From the NCBI GenBank assembly GCA_945883615.1, contig CAMCYB010000015.1, positions 1 through 36,758 on the forward strand: 36,758 nucleotides of DNA, read 5' to 3'. Source of the stretch: Bordetella parapertussis. GTDB taxonomy: Bacteria > Pseudomonadota > Gammaproteobacteria > Burkholderiales > Burkholderiaceae_B. Positions within the stretch are counted from its first letter, which is position 1, and each line of letters opens with the position of its first letter. Positions 1 through 8,481 of the stretch are shown here, piece by piece. The notes below the pieces were generated by a model. It saw only the letters and a list, made by a program, of their open reading frames with translations. It was not told where the DNA came from and ran no database searches. The translations under genes were made by a program, and so were the position numbers.

Positions 1-1071
1 GATCATATGGAGCAACGCACAGTTAGCCTAGCTCAAGTTAGCTTGTTAGTGCTTGACGAAGCTGATCGTATGCTTGATATGGGGTTTTTACCCGATCTTG
101 ACCGAATTATTCGTGCCTTACCTGCAACCCGTCAAACATTATTATTTTCAGCAACATTCGGTAACGACATTCGTAAGTTGGCGCTGACTTATATGCGGCA
201 GCCTGTCGAAATCGAGGTTGCCAAGCGAAACGCTACCGCTGAAAATGTGTCTCAAATTGCATATTTACTCGCAGGCGAAGATAAACGCGCTGCAGTGGTG
301 CACTTGGTGAAGTCACGAGGTTTTAACCAAGTGATTGTATTTTCAAATACAAAAATTGGAACCAGTCGCTTAGCTCTTGCCTTAGAAAAAGATGGCGTAC
401 GAGCCGAATCAATTCATGGTGACAAATCACAGGCTGAGCGCATGAAAGCGCTTGATGCGTTTAAAGCGGGTGAGCTTGAAGTCTTAGTGGCAACCGACGT
501 GGCGGCGCGTGGTCTAGATGTGGCGGGTGTGCCTTGTGTCATCAATTACGATTTACCCCATACCGCTGAAGATTACGTTCATCGTATTGGTCGAACGGGT
601 CGTGCCGGTGCCTCAGGTGAGGCCATTTCGTTGTATTCAGCAGAAGAAGAAAAGTATTTATTTGATATTGAAAAACTGACGCGTAAACCGGTTGCTCGGG
701 CTACGCTTGATTTAGGTGCTCGCGCCGCCTCAAGCAAACGACCTTCCCCATCAAGTGATCGTGGTGAGCGCAGTGAGCGGGGTGGTCGGGTTGATCGGGG
801 TGATAAAAGTGAGCGGGGTGATCGCGCCACTGTTCACCCAGATACACGACATGACTCTAAGCGTGAACCTCGGGTGGTGTCGCGTGGTTACGTACCAAAG
901 GTTAAACCCGTCGATGAATTTTTCTTAAAGCCTTATGAACCGTCTGTCGCATCGGCCGCTTCAAACTTGGCGGCATCGCCCAGTTCGGGGCAAAAGTCTG
1001 CTTTAACGTCTAAGAGGCCAGGGCTTGGGGTTTTATTGGGTGCTAAGCCTAAGGCAACACCAGAACAATAA
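1..1071 (+). CDS. rhlE: DEAD-box ATP-dependent RNA helicase, RhlE type (5' truncated by window edge)
   Basis: This is the C-terminal 356 residues of an ATP-dependent RNA helicase; the reading frame is open from base 1, so the start and Walker A (motif I) lie outside the window. Visible motifs are DEAD (motif II, residues 19-22), SAT (motif III, about 50-52), the RecA-like domain 2 motif ATDVAARGLD and the arginine-finger motif HRIGRTGRAG. A basic, low-complexity tail follows, with repeated R/D/S/G units (DRGERSERGGRVDRGD), like the RNA-binding tails of RhlE/DbpA-like helicases. The family remodels RNA in ribosome assembly and mRNA decay in the cytoplasm. The family call is secure; the symbol rhlE rather than another DEAD-box paralogue is likely but not proven. 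The gene converges on the thioredoxin-like gene with 9 bp between stop codons. Confidence 0.9.
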   Translation, partial: DHMEQRTVSLAQVSLLVLDEADRMLDMGFLPDLDRIIRALPATRQTLLFSATFGNDIRKLALTYMRQPVEIEVAKRNATAENVSQIAYLLAGEDKRAAVVHLVKSRGFNQVIVFSNTKIGTSRLALALEKDGVRAESIHGDKSQAERMKALDAFKAGELEVLVATDVAARGLDVAGVPCVINYDLPHTAEDYVHRIGRTGRAGASGEAISLYSAEEEKYLFDIEKLTRKPVARATLDLGARAASSKRPSPSSDRGERSERGGRVDRGDKSERGDRATVHPDTRHDSKREPRVVSRGYVPKVKPVDEFFLKPYEPSVASAASNLAASPSSGQKSALTSKRPGLGVLLGAKPKATPEQ

Positions 1072-1080
1072 TTACCTGTG

Positions 1081-1464
1081 CTATTTTTTTTCTAATAAAC
1101 ATGCGCGCACGTCAGGTAAGGTGTTGTTTGCTGCGACGTGATCGCCCGTGGCGGTGACTTCAATCATGCGTTCAAGCTGATCAATGTAAGGCAACATGGT
1201 GCCAAAAAACTGTTTTTCCCCTTGTCGTTCAATTAACAAAGTGGGAAAGTTTTCAACGTCTTCATCACCTAACAATTCAGGGTGATCTTCAATGTCGACC
1301 CAGACAAAAATGTGGTCTGTCAGTTGGTCTGACAGCACTTCTAATTTTTGTCGATACACTGTGCAGGTGTCACACCAAGCGGCACAATAACAAACAATTA
1401 ATGGGCGCGTTGTGGTGCCTAGCCATTTTTTTTGATCGGGCGTAGTGGGAGTTAAAAGGGGCAT
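1081..1464 (-). CDS. Thioredoxin-fold family protein
   Basis: A 127-residue protein with a thioredoxin-like fold. The redox motif is WCDTC (residues about 31-35) in the context CYCAAWCDTC, followed by a helix, and the loop ENFPTLLIE resembles the cis-proline segment (FPT) of thioredoxins. There is no signal peptide or lipobox, so it is probably cytoplasmic, unlike DsbA or ResA. The active-site dipeptide is DT rather than the GP of classical thioredoxin, so redox potential and partners probably differ. It stands alone, convergent with the helicase gene and divergent from the EI24 gene. The Shine-Dalgarno before the ATG is weak. Substrates are unknown; similar small thioredoxin-like proteins next to EI24 genes may be general disulfide reductases. 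Confidence 0.75.
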   Translation of the reverse strand: MPLLTPTTPDQKKWLGTTTRPLIVCYCAAWCDTCTVYRQKLEVLSDQLTDHIFVWVDIEDHPELLGDEDVENFPTLLIERQGEKQFFGTMLPYIDQLERMIEVTATGDHVAANNTLPDVRACLLEKK

Positions 1465-1585
1465 GACGCTTTAGTGTGGGTTTTAGTAGAAAACAATGGG
1501 TGACACAACACTGGTATTTTAGCTAAGCTCATTACAACATCGTAGTTATGATAACAAGGCAAACCCTAATTATCGAAAAATAAAT

Positions 1586-2371
1586 ATGACTTTCAATACA
1601 CCGTTAAAAACAATACCGTCTCAAGAGCGACCCCCTCTAAACACCTCTGCGCTTGTGTCGCAGGCATTTTGGCGGGCTGCGCGTTCACAGCTTCACCCCA
1701 GCATGATCTTCGCACTGTTTTTACCCGTGATCGTAACAATTATTTTATTTTCAATTCTGCTGTGGTTCGGTTTTACACCGCTTAATGAGTGGCTCATCGC
1801 TCAATTTGATCAATCTGCCTTATCTACTTTTGCTGACCCGTGGGTGGGGGTGGCTGGTTTGCTCTGGTTAAAGTCTTGGCTTATTCCCTTTATTGCACTA
1901 TTTATGCTGCTACCGTTGGCGGGCATTGCAGGTTTAGCCGTGACAGCCGTACGGATTATGCCTTGGGTTCTGTCACATCTAAGCGCACGCAATTACCCTG
2001 ATGTACAGGCACTTGGGCGGCACGCAACTTTTTTAAGTGTGTGGAATGCTATTTGGGTGAGCGTGGTGTTTTTGGTAGGTTGGTTGATTACTTCGCCGCT
2101 TTGGTTCATTCCACCACTCGGTCTTATTTTGTCTGTTTTTTGGTGGACATTTGCCTTTACTAAAATGATGCGCATCGATGCGCTTGTTGATCATGCGAGC
2201 CCAACTGAACGTAAAACCATTTTGCATCAACGTAGTAAGGGTTTTTGGATCATTGGTTTAATTTGTGCCCTTGTTAATTTATTCCCCCCGGCATGGATAT
2301 TTTTACCCGTATTCTCTGGTTTGGTTTTTGCCCACTATAGTTTTCAGGCGATTCGTGATTTGAGGCAGTGA
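1586..2371 (+). CDS. EI24 domain-containing integral membrane protein (CysZ-like superfamily)
   Basis: A 261-residue membrane protein. Long hydrophobic stretches lie at about residues 40-65, 85-130, 150-190 and 220-255. The order of segments, the start AFWRAARSQLHPSMIF and the C-terminal HYSFQAIRDLR-like tail fit the EI24 domain family, which includes the sulfate transporter CysZ of enteric bacteria. The betaproteobacterial members are usually annotated only as EI24 proteins, and sulfate transport is not shown for them. The ATG has a poor Shine-Dalgarno in an A/T-rich leader. It is followed after 107 bp by the molybdopterin-binding protein gene. Family confidence is good; substrate is unknown. 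Confidence 0.7.
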   Translation: MTFNTPLKTIPSQERPPLNTSALVSQAFWRAARSQLHPSMIFALFLPVIVTIILFSILLWFGFTPLNEWLIAQFDQSALSTFADPWVGVAGLLWLKSWLIPFIALFMLLPLAGIAGLAVTAVRIMPWVLSHLSARNYPDVQALGRHATFLSVWNAIWVSVVFLVGWLITSPLWFIPPLGLILSVFWWTFAFTKMMRIDALVDHASPTERKTILHQRSKGFWIIGLICALVNLFPPAWIFLPVFSGLVFAHYSFQAIRDLRQ

Positions 2372-2478
2372 TAAACCCAGGTTTTTTCAAAATCTTGATC
2401 TTAAAACTGATGCTGCCGCAAGCTAAAATACATAAGCTATAAAAACTCTCAAATAATAAGTATAAACAGGTACGCGTT

Positions 2479-3267
2479 ATGCAAAATCATGAAATTGGGT
2501 TGATTATTGTTGGCGATGAAATTTTGTCAGGCCGTCGGCAAGACAAACACTTCCAAAAGGTGCTTGAATTATTGACTGCGCGGGGTATGCAGTTGCAATC
2601 GTTACGCGTTTTACCTGACGATCGGTTGACGTTAACGCAAGCGCTGCAAGAGTCTTTTGCGAGTGGTCAAAATGTTTTATGTTGTGGTGGCATTGGCGCA
2701 ACGCCAGACGATCACACGCGGCAAGCGGCTGCGGCAGCACTTAATTTACCTTTAATGCTTCATCCGGAAGCTGAAAAATTGATTGCTAAACGTTGCGCTG
2801 ACATGGCCGCTAAAGGTTCAGGTAGCGCTGATATGACCATTCCAGAAAACCAACAACGATTGCAAATGGGTTTTTTTCCAAAGGGAGCCGAGGTTGTACA
2901 CAACCCTTTTAATGGAATTCCAGGTTTTTATATTGAACGCCACACGTTTTTTCCGGGTTTTCCAGTGATGGCGTGGCCTATGATGGAAATGACGCTCGAC
3001 CAGCGTTACGCGCATATGCATCACCTGATTCAGCACGCCGAAGAATCTTTTCTGGTGTTTGGTTTGCCCGAGTCACGCATTACCCCAGCCCTCGAGGCGC
3101 TTGAAATCAAATGGCCAGGCGTTAAGGCTTTTAGTTTGCCTTCTGTTGGTGAAGCGGGTCAGCCACCGCATATTGAACTCGGTGCTAAAGGTGACCCCGC
3201 TAAAGTTCCAGACGCCGTGGCCTACTTGCGGCAACAAGCCCAAGATTTGGGTGCTCAATTTTCATAA
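2479..3267 (+). CDS. CinA/MoaB-type molybdopterin-binding domain protein
   Basis: A 262-residue protein whose N-terminal half is a MoaB/Mog-type molybdopterin-binding domain: GDEILSGRRQDKH at about residues 11-23, then LCCGGIGATPDDHTRQAAA at about 66-86, which matches the GG-x(3)-T-x-D-D-T pattern of the family. It corresponds to the N-terminal (COG1058) part of the competence/damage-inducible protein CinA; the C-terminal nicotinamide-nucleotide amidase domain (PncC) is absent, as in many stand-alone homologues. Members act on nucleotide pyrophosphates such as ADP-ribose, but this is not established for the single-domain form. The ATG is preceded by the purine stretch ACAGGTACGCG. It lies downstream of, and may be co-transcribed with, the EI24 gene. 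Confidence 0.8.
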   Translation: MQNHEIGLIIVGDEILSGRRQDKHFQKVLELLTARGMQLQSLRVLPDDRLTLTQALQESFASGQNVLCCGGIGATPDDHTRQAAAAALNLPLMLHPEAEKLIAKRCADMAAKGSGSADMTIPENQQRLQMGFFPKGAEVVHNPFNGIPGFYIERHTFFPGFPVMAWPMMEMTLDQRYAHMHHLIQHAEESFLVFGLPESRITPALEALEIKWPGVKAFSLPSVGEAGQPPHIELGAKGDPAKVPDAVAYLRQQAQDLGAQFS

Positions 3268-3304
3268 TATGGAATACAATTGCATCAACTGAAATTATAA
3301 AAAT

Positions 3305-3340
3305 TGTGTGGCTGAAGTGTATGGCTGAAGTGTGTGGCTA
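3305..3340. repeat. Tandem 13-bp repeat, about 2.8 copies, upstream of the iclR-type gene
   Basis: Three adjacent units TGTGTGGCTGAAG, TGTATGGCTGAAG and TGTGTGGCTA fill the short gap between the CinA-like gene and the IclR regulator. The third unit contains an in-frame GTG that could serve as an alternative start for the regulator (position 3332). No function is evident; it may be slippage-prone sequence or a repeated regulator site. Confidence 0.75.
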
Positions 3341-3361
3341 TTTAGCTCTTTACATCTCAAT

Positions 3362-4210
3362 ATGAACAACATACCAACTCGAAACCTTACTCGACTCAAC
3401 CCTCAATTGGCTCAGCCAATGGGTTCAACTCAAATCACCATTCAAGTGATTGATAGAGCCATGCAGCTATTAGATGCCTTAGCAGCCGAATCAGAACCCG
3501 TTGCACTGAAACAAATTTCTGCCACAACGGGCTTACATCCCTCAACTGCTCACCGTATTCTGAACGACCTGGTAACAGGGCGCTACGTTGAGCGAGTTGA
3601 TTCAGGCATGTATCAGTTGGGTATGCGCTTACTTGAGTTGGGTTCATTAGTCAGGGGGCGTTTAAGCGTGCGCGAGGCGGCACTTGAGCCGATGCATCAA
3701 CTACATAAGCTCACAGGCCAAACCGTTAATTTGTCTATACAGCAAGGCGATGAGATCGTTTATGTCGATCGTGCCTGGAGCGAACGATCAGGCATGCAGG
3801 TTGTTCGGGCAATTGGCGGTCGCGCTCCCTTGCATTTGACCTCAACAGGTAAGTTATTTCTCAGCGCACTAGAACCCAGGCAGGTCAGGGCTTATGCGAC
3901 CCGCACCGGTTTGGCAGGTAGTACACGCAATAGCCTGACAAATTTTGATGAACTTGACCGTGAATTAGCCTTAGTGAGGCGTCATGGCTACGCGCGAGAT
4001 AATGAAGAGCTTGAAATGGGTGTGTGCTGTATTGGCGCAGGTATATATGATGATTCGGGTAGGCTCATAGCGGGCCTGTCTATTTCTGCCCCAACCCAAA
4101 GATTACAAGACGGGTGGGTAAAACAGTTAGTTGAAACGGCTCAAGGTATCTCTGAGGCACTTGGCTATGAGCTTTCTAGCCCAATGACCGCTCAAAATAA
4201 GTCTTTTTAA
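3362..4210 (+). CDS. IclR family transcriptional regulator
   Basis: A 282-residue regulator from the ATG at 3362. An N-terminal winged helix (LKQISATTGLHPSTAHRILN, then RYVERVDSGMYQLGMRLLEL) is followed by an IclR effector-binding domain with the typical PLHLTSTGKLFLSAL and a C-terminal segment EEGM-like (ELEMGVCCIGAGIYDD). IclR proteins bind operator DNA as dimers or tetramers and sense small carbon-source metabolites. The start is uncertain: an in-frame GTG lies at 3332 and another ATG at 3419, just before the conserved TQITIQVIDRAMQLLDAL segment; none has a strong ribosome site. There is no obvious target operon beside it: the next gene is a phasin with its own promoter. The effector is unknown. 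Confidence 0.85.
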   Translation: MNNIPTRNLTRLNPQLAQPMGSTQITIQVIDRAMQLLDALAAESEPVALKQISATTGLHPSTAHRILNDLVTGRYVERVDSGMYQLGMRLLELGSLVRGRLSVREAALEPMHQLHKLTGQTVNLSIQQGDEIVYVDRAWSERSGMQVVRAIGGRAPLHLTSTGKLFLSALEPRQVRAYATRTGLAGSTRNSLTNFDELDRELALVRRHGYARDNEELEMGVCCIGAGIYDDSGRLIAGLSISAPTQRLQDGWVKQLVETAQGISEALGYELSSPMTAQNKSF

Positions 4211-4229
4211 CAAAAAACAACATTTATTT

Positions 4230-4300
4230 TGTTGCGCTGCACAAAAAGTGCTTGACATGTGTTTTTAGATGATTAAAATAGAGTTTTGTGCAGCGTAACA
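4230..4300. promoter_or_regulatory. Paired 17-bp inverted repeats bracketing the phasin promoter (putative operator)
   Basis: The left arm 4230-4246 reads TGTTGCGCTGCACAAAA. The right arm 4284-4300 is its reverse complement with one mismatch (16 of 17). The 37-bp spacer holds the -35 and -10 hexamers, and the right arm begins where transcription should start. This is the layout expected for a repressor that bridges or blocks the promoter. The GCTGCAC/GTGCAGC core is reminiscent of TGC/GCA-rich sites bound by the PHA-granule regulator PhaR in other bacteria; that assignment is inference. Confidence 0.75.
4252..4279 (+). promoter_or_regulatory. Sigma-70 promoter of the phasin gene
   Basis: A perfect -35 hexamer TTGACA (4252-4257), a 16-bp spacer and a -10 TAAAAT (4274-4279). 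It lies 45 bp upstream of the phasin ATG, and a good Shine-Dalgarno (CAGGAG, 4311-4316) follows. Confidence 0.8.
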
Positions 4301-4323
4301 TTTAAAATCTCAGGAGAACTACC

Positions 4324-4905
4324 ATGACACAATTACCTAAAGAAGTATTAGAAAGCCAAAAAGTAGCACTCGAATCATTAATGACTTTTCAAACAAGCGT
4401 TTTCTCTGGTTTTGAGAAGCTTGTTGACTTGAACTTAAAAGTCATGAAAGCCAGCATCGAAGAATCGTCACAGAAAGCACAAGATGTAATGGGCGTCAAA
4501 GACGTTCAAGAAGCCGTGGCTATGTCTTCATCAATGGTTCAGCCTTCAGCAGAAAAAGCCATGGCATACAGCCGCCATGTCTATGACATCGTAACGGGTG
4601 TTCAAGCTGAGTTGAGCAAATTAGCCGAAGGCAAGTTAGCAGAAACACAAAAGACAGTGCACGAAGCGGTTGAGCAATTAACCCGTAATGCACCCCAAGG
4701 TTCAGAAAGCGCTGTTGCCATGTTGAAGTCTTCAATGGCACAAGCCGGCGCAGCCTACGACAGCATGACCAAAGCAGCTAAACAAGCCGCTGAAGTCGCT
4801 GAGAAAAACGTAACAGCTGCTGCAAACGCAACGTTCAAAGCTGCAACTGACGCTGCTGAAGCTGCTGGCAAAAATGTCCGCGGTACACGTACCAAAGCTG
4901 CTTAA
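4324..4905 (+). CDS. phaP: Phasin family protein (PHA granule-associated)
   Basis: A 193-residue, highly helical protein without cysteine or tryptophan, starting LPKEVLESQKVALESLMTFQ and rich in Ala, Lys and Glu. It matches the phasin family that coats polyhydroxyalkanoate granules (GFEKLVDLNLKVMKASIEES near the N-terminus). The C-terminal third is an Ala/Lys amphipathic stretch ending NVRGTRTKAA, typical of betaproteobacterial phasins. Phasins control granule size and number in the cytoplasm. The gene has a strong Shine-Dalgarno, its own strong promoter flanked by inverted repeats, and a strong terminator, so it is a single-gene unit, expected to be highly expressed when PHA is made. No PHA synthase or phaR gene is in the window. 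Confidence 0.88.
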   Translation: MTQLPKEVLESQKVALESLMTFQTSVFSGFEKLVDLNLKVMKASIEESSQKAQDVMGVKDVQEAVAMSSSMVQPSAEKAMAYSRHVYDIVTGVQAELSKLAEGKLAETQKTVHEAVEQLTRNAPQGSESAVAMLKSSMAQAGAAYDSMTKAAKQAAEVAEKNVTAAANATFKAATDAAEAAGKNVRGTRTKAA

Positions 4906-4933
4906 TTAACTTTACCAGCCTGCACGATTAAAG

Positions 4934-4960
4934 AAAGACCGCTTCGGCGGTCTTTTTGTT
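4934..4960 (+). terminator. Rho-independent terminator after the phasin gene
   Basis: A perfect 9-bp stem AAAGACCGC / GCGGTCTTT with the stable tetraloop TTCG, followed by TTGTTT. It lies 29 bp after the phasin stop and 13 bp before the end of the convergent pyrD, so it may also serve pyrD from the other side (its complement has an interrupted T-run). Confidence 0.93.
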
Positions 4961-4972
4961 TGGTGTGTCTAA

Positions 4973-6007
4973 TTAGATGGCTTCGACACATTCACGTATT
5001 AAGCCAGGCCCTTTATAAATGAGGCCGGTGTAGAGCTGAACAGCATTCGCACCCGCAGCGATTTTTTCTTTTGCGTATTGACCTGACATGACGCCGCCCA
5101 CACCAATAATTGGAAACTCTGCCCCAAGGTGTTGACGTAGCGCAGCAATCACTTTGAGTGATTGTTGATGCAGGGGTGCCCCTGACAGACCACCTGCTTC
5201 TTGAGCGTGCGCTTGACCCGTAACAGCATCTCGCGCCAAGGTGGTGTTGGTTGCTATGACACCGTCTAATTGGTGCTTCAATAATAAGTCTGCGATTTCA
5301 GTAATCTGAATGTCGTCTAAATCTGGGGCAATTTTTAAAGCGATGGGTACATAACGTTGATGCTGATCGGCTAGTTCGACACGACGTTGCTTAATGGCTG
5401 ATAAGAGCTCATCAAGTGCTGCGGCGTCTTGTAAGCGGCGCAGGTTTTGTGTGTTGGGCGATGAAATGTTAACGGTGATGTAGTCTGCGTGGGGGTAGAC
5501 ACCGCTGAGGCCTATTAAATAATCGTCTGTTGCATGTTCAATTGGGGTCGTTGCATTTTTACCGATATTTAAACCCAAAATACCACCCTGTTTACGATAG
5601 TGGCTACGTTGCACATTGGCTAGAAACACCTCAAGCCCAGAGTTATTGAAACCTAATCGGTTAATTAATGCGTCAGACTCTGGTAACCGAAACATACGAG
5701 GTTTGGGGTTGCCAGGTTGTGGTTTGGGCGTAACGGTGCCTACTTCAATAAAACCAAACCCCATGCTACCCAGGGCGTCAATATGCGCGCCATTTTTATC
5801 TAACCCTGCGGCTAAACCTACGGGGTTTTTAAGTGCTAAACCCATAAGTTTGGTGGGCTTCAAGGGGTTATCTTGAATCAGCCCTCGTGTAAAAGCACAG
5901 TCGTATGTTTTTTGTAACATCGACAACGTTGCATCGTGCGCCGCCTCGGCGTTCAGTGCAAACAATGCTTTGCGAGCAACAGGGTAGGTCGAAAATAAAT
6001 TAAACAT
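4973..6007 (-). CDS. pyrD: Dihydroorotate dehydrogenase (quinone), class 2
   Basis: A 344-residue enzyme oxidising dihydroorotate to orotate in pyrimidine synthesis, passing electrons to the quinone pool. The N-terminal helix region ([20 protein letters not shown]) is the membrane-associating extension of class 2 enzymes. FMN-barrel motifs are [10 protein letters not shown] (about residues 61-70), [28 protein letters not shown] (about 178-188, with the catalytic serine of class 2), [15 protein letters not shown] and GVGGVMSG near the C-terminus. Length is normal for the family (about 335-350). It is a separate unit 127 bp downstream of bpt on the same strand. The ribosome site before its ATG is weak. 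Confidence 0.96.
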   Translation of the reverse strand: MFNLFSTYPVARKALFALNAEAAHDATLSMLQKTYDCAFTRGLIQDNPLKPTKLMGLALKNPVGLAAGLDKNGAHIDALGSMGFGFIEVGTVTPKPQPGNPKPRMFRLPESDALINRLGFNNSGLEVFLANVQRSHYRKQGGILGLNIGKNATTPIEHATDDYLIGLSGVYPHADYITVNISSPNTQNLRRLQDAAALDELLSAIKQRRVELADQHQRYVPIALKIAPDLDDIQITEIADLLLKHQLDGVIATNTTLARDAVTGQAHAQEAGGLSGAPLHQQSLKVIAALRQHLGAEFPIIGVGGVMSGQYAKEKIAAGANAVQLYTGLIYKGPGLIRECVEAI

Positions 6008-6134
6008 GTGGAGAGTATTTTTTTAACGAGATAAATAATTCGGTTGATCTGAATAAATAACAACGTATTGTTTGCAGAAGTCGCACAGCTGAGTTGTGGT
6101 TTAAAACGGGTATGTCTTAATAGGTCATTAATGG

Positions 6135-6860
6135 TTAATCAACTAAATCAAGCCATTTGTTATTTTGCCTAAACTGAGCCGGCTTGAAGTTTTGTTTGTA
6201 GGCCATTTTAGGGCTTTGCTTGATCCAGTAGCCTAAATAAAGCCACGGAAGGTTTAATGTTCGGCATTGTTTAATTTGCCACAAAATGCTGTAAGTGCCT
6301 AAACCCGTTTTGTCTTGAGGCTCAAAAAAAGTATAAACCGACGATAAACCACTTTCTAAAATATCGATAATTGACACCATAAGAAGTGTATCTTGCTCAT
6401 CTTTGAACTCAACCAAGCGAGAATTCACCCGGCTATTGAGTAAAAATTGCGAATACTGTTCGCGGCCATCTTCGTCCATACCGCCAGCAGGGTGCCGTGC
6501 AGCAAGATAACGACTGTACAGTTCAAAATGCTCATTTGACCAAACTAAAGGCAGCACATTAGTTTTGAAATGGTGATGTTTCTTTAACGTGCGTTGTTGA
6601 CTTCGGTTTGGTTTAAAGGCCCTGCAATCTACCCGTAAGGGTAGGCAGGCTTGGCACTGATCGCAGTGAGGCCTATAGGTAAACGTACCACTTCGCCGAA
6701 ACCCTTGTTCAACGAGCCTTGAATACGTATCAGTATTAACTAAATGTGCAGGTGCAGCCACTTGCGAGCGAGCCGATTGCCCCGCCAGATAACTGCAGGC
6801 ATACGGTGCCGTGGCATAAAACTGCAGCGCGGCCAAGGGCAGTTCATTAATCAAACTCAT
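6135..6860 (-). CDS. bpt: Aspartate/glutamate leucyltransferase (bacterial arginyltransferase homologue)
   Basis: A 241-residue leucyl-tRNA:protein transferase that adds Leu to N-terminal Asp or Glu, making those proteins substrates for ClpS/ClpAP. It has the ATE N-terminal domain with the cysteine cluster [12 protein letters not shown] (about residues 68-79) near [13 protein letters not shown], and the C-terminal GNAT-like part with [14 protein letters not shown] and [19 protein letters not shown]. Its ATG overlaps the aat stop in an ATGA junction (6857-6860), so the two transferases are translationally coupled. Together they would cover basic (Aat) and acidic (Bpt) secondary destabilising residues. 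Family length is 235-250, so it is intact. Confidence 0.95.
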   Translation of the reverse strand: MSLINELPLAALQFYATAPYACSYLAGQSARSQVAAPAHLVNTDTYSRLVEQGFRRSGTFTYRPHCDQCQACLPLRVDCRAFKPNRSQQRTLKKHHHFKTNVLPLVWSNEHFELYSRYLAARHPAGGMDEDGREQYSQFLLNSRVNSRLVEFKDEQDTLLMVSIIDILESGLSSVYTFFEPQDKTGLGTYSILWQIKQCRTLNLPWLYLGYWIKQSPKMAYKQNFKPAQFRQNNKWLDLVD

Positions 6861-7678
6861 GTTGTAAATGGTAACGCAAGCAGGTCATTTTTTGGGGTAA
6901 TTTCCCCTACAGAATTTAACCATCCTGCTTGCCAGGGTAAGTCAGGCTGGTCAACACCTTGAGCCACGCGCGCTATAAATTCCAGTCTATCGATGGGTCG
7001 CGCCCCAAGGGTGCTCAAGTGGTTTGTGACCATTTGACAATCAATAAACTTGACGTGATGACGTTGCAAGAACAGCACCAAATGCGCTAAAGCTATTTTA
7101 GAGGCGTCTGTTGCGCGGGCAAACATAGATTCACCAAAAAACGTTGCACCAATACTGACCCCATATAAGCCACCTACCAATTCACCGTGTTGCCAGGTTT
7201 CAATGCTGTGAACCCGCCCGAGTTGATGCCAAGCTTTGTAGGCGTCTTGCATGTGTGGAGTTATCCAGGTGGCTGCGGCTAAATGACCCGCATCATGCTT
7301 TTCTGGATCTTCAGTGTCTTGTTTGGCGCCGCGCGTGGCACAAAAATTAAGTACTGCATCAAAGGCACAGTCAACCGTAACAACGCAAGATTCTAAATCA
7401 CCTAATTGTTGTGCTTTATCGATTTTATTTAGTCGTTTACGTAACGAGTGCGACACATGAAAATCACAACAGGCCAGTACCATGCGCGATCGCGGTGACC
7501 ACCACAACACAAGCTGATCGTCTGAGTACCAAGGAAATATGCCTTGTCGATAGGCTGATTCAAGCCGGTCGATGCTGATCTGTGCGCTAAAGGCGAGTAA
7601 ACCGTCAGGTTCACTTAATGCAGTATTGACAGGTGGAAAATGATTGTCTTCATCTAAAGCATGTAAGAACATAGTCAA
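6857..7678 (-). CDS. aat: Leucyl/phenylalanyl-tRNA-protein transferase
   Basis: A 273-residue enzyme that transfers Leu or Phe from tRNA to N-terminal Lys or Arg in the bacterial N-degron pathway. Diagnostic motifs are [20 protein letters not shown] (about residues 42-61), [15 protein letters not shown] [38 protein letters not shown], and [14 protein letters not shown]. The start may be TTG at 7678, with GAG six bases upstream, or ATG at 7672; the rest is unaffected. It is the first gene of an aat-bpt operon. Upstream lies a 212-bp gap with a 10-bp tandem repeat. Confidence 0.96.
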   Translation of the reverse strand: MTMFLHALDEDNHFPPVNTALSEPDGLLAFSAQISIDRLESAYRQGIFPWYSDDQLVLWWSPRSRMVLACCDFHVSHSLRKRLNKIDKAQQLGDLESCVVTVDCAFDAVLNFCATRGAKQDTEDPEKHDAGHLAAATWITPHMQDAYKAWHQLGRVHSIETWQHGELVGGLYGVSIGATFFGESMFARATDASKIALAHLVLFLQRHHVKFIDCQMVTNHLSTLGARPIDRLEFIARVAQGVDQPDLPWQAGWLNSVGEITPKNDLLALPFTT

Positions 7679-7771
7679 TCGTTACTCATATGTTGATGTC
7701 ATGTATGCCCAGCCGTCGTTTAGATCTTGTCAACTCATATTGCCAATACGCAGGCCTAAAGTATTGAGACC

Positions 7772-7811
7772 GATTGGCCTAGATTGGCCTAGATTGGCCT
7801 AGATTGGCCTA
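7772..7811. repeat. Four perfect tandem copies of the 10-mer GATTGGCCTA
   Basis: Units start at 7772, 7782, 7792 and 7802 without mismatch. The last copy runs into an inverted repeat GGCCTAT-N6-ATAGGCC (7806-7825). The array lies in the 212-bp gap between aat and the Nudix gene, about 95 bp upstream of the aat start. It is one near-helical turn per unit, so each copy presents the same DNA face. Confidence 0.95.
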
Positions 7812-7890
7812 TACAGCCATAGGCCATATCATTTCAAACAACATCACCTTGAGTCAAAAACGTTTCGCACAACACGCTTGCGCAAAAAGT

Positions 7891-8472
7891 TTAATTAGAC
7901 AGTGGTTGCAATGGGTAGTAGCGCGTTACGAATTCGTTGGCTTTTTTATCGTCAATAAAATGTTGCAACGTTGTTGAAACAGATCTAAACGAGAGGTTAT
8001 GCCAAGGGATGTCATCAAGCGCAAAGTAACGTGCGTCTAGGCTTTCAGGGCCCGGGTCAACCGTTTCGTTTTCAGCATGCGCTAGAAAATAAACGTGGAC
8101 TTGATCAACGTCGGGAATATCAATAACGGTATAAAGCATGCCGAGTTTGACCTGTACGCCTGCTTCTTCAAGGGTTTCGCGTCGCGCCCCTTTTGAAGTG
8201 GTTTCAGCTAATTCCATAAAACCTGCAGGTAATGTCCAGGTATTGGCACGCGGCTCAATTGCGCGCAAGCACAGCAAAACCTTGTCACCACAAACCGGTA
8301 GGGTGCCGACAACAATACGCGGGTTTTGATAATGAATGGCGCCGCAGTTTTCACATAAATCGCGAAGGCGATTGTCGCCTTCTGGCACCTTAGTGGTCGT
8401 GCCATGGCCGCACTGGCTACAAAAATGTTGTTTGCGTGGGGCGGGAAAGTAAAAGTCAGCAGAATGTGTCAT
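7891..8472 (-). CDS. Nudix hydrolase with N-terminal zinc ribbon
   Basis: A 193-residue protein. The N-terminus holds a zinc-ribbon pair CSQCG (about residues 18-22) and CENCG (about 40-44), followed by YQNPRIVVG. The Nudix box is complete: G-F-M-E-L-A-E-T-T-S then RRETLEEAGV, fitting GX5EX7REUXEEXGU, so it should bind Mg2+ and cleave a nucleoside diphosphate linked to another group. Zinc-ribbon Nudix proteins of this type include NudC-like and ADP-ribose/NADH pyrophosphatases, but the protein lacks the longer NudC layout, so the substrate is open. It lies 9 bp downstream of the conserved unknown gene on the same strand and is probably co-transcribed with it. Confidence 0.88.
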   Translation of the reverse strand: MTHSADFYFPAPRKQHFCSQCGHGTTTKVPEGDNRLRDLCENCGAIHYQNPRIVVGTLPVCGDKVLLCLRAIEPRANTWTLPAGFMELAETTSKGARRETLEEAGVQVKLGMLYTVIDIPDVDQVHVYFLAHAENETVDPGPESLDARYFALDDIPWHNLSFRSVSTTLQHFIDDKKANEFVTRYYPLQPLSN

Positions 8473-8481
8473 GTGTCTATT

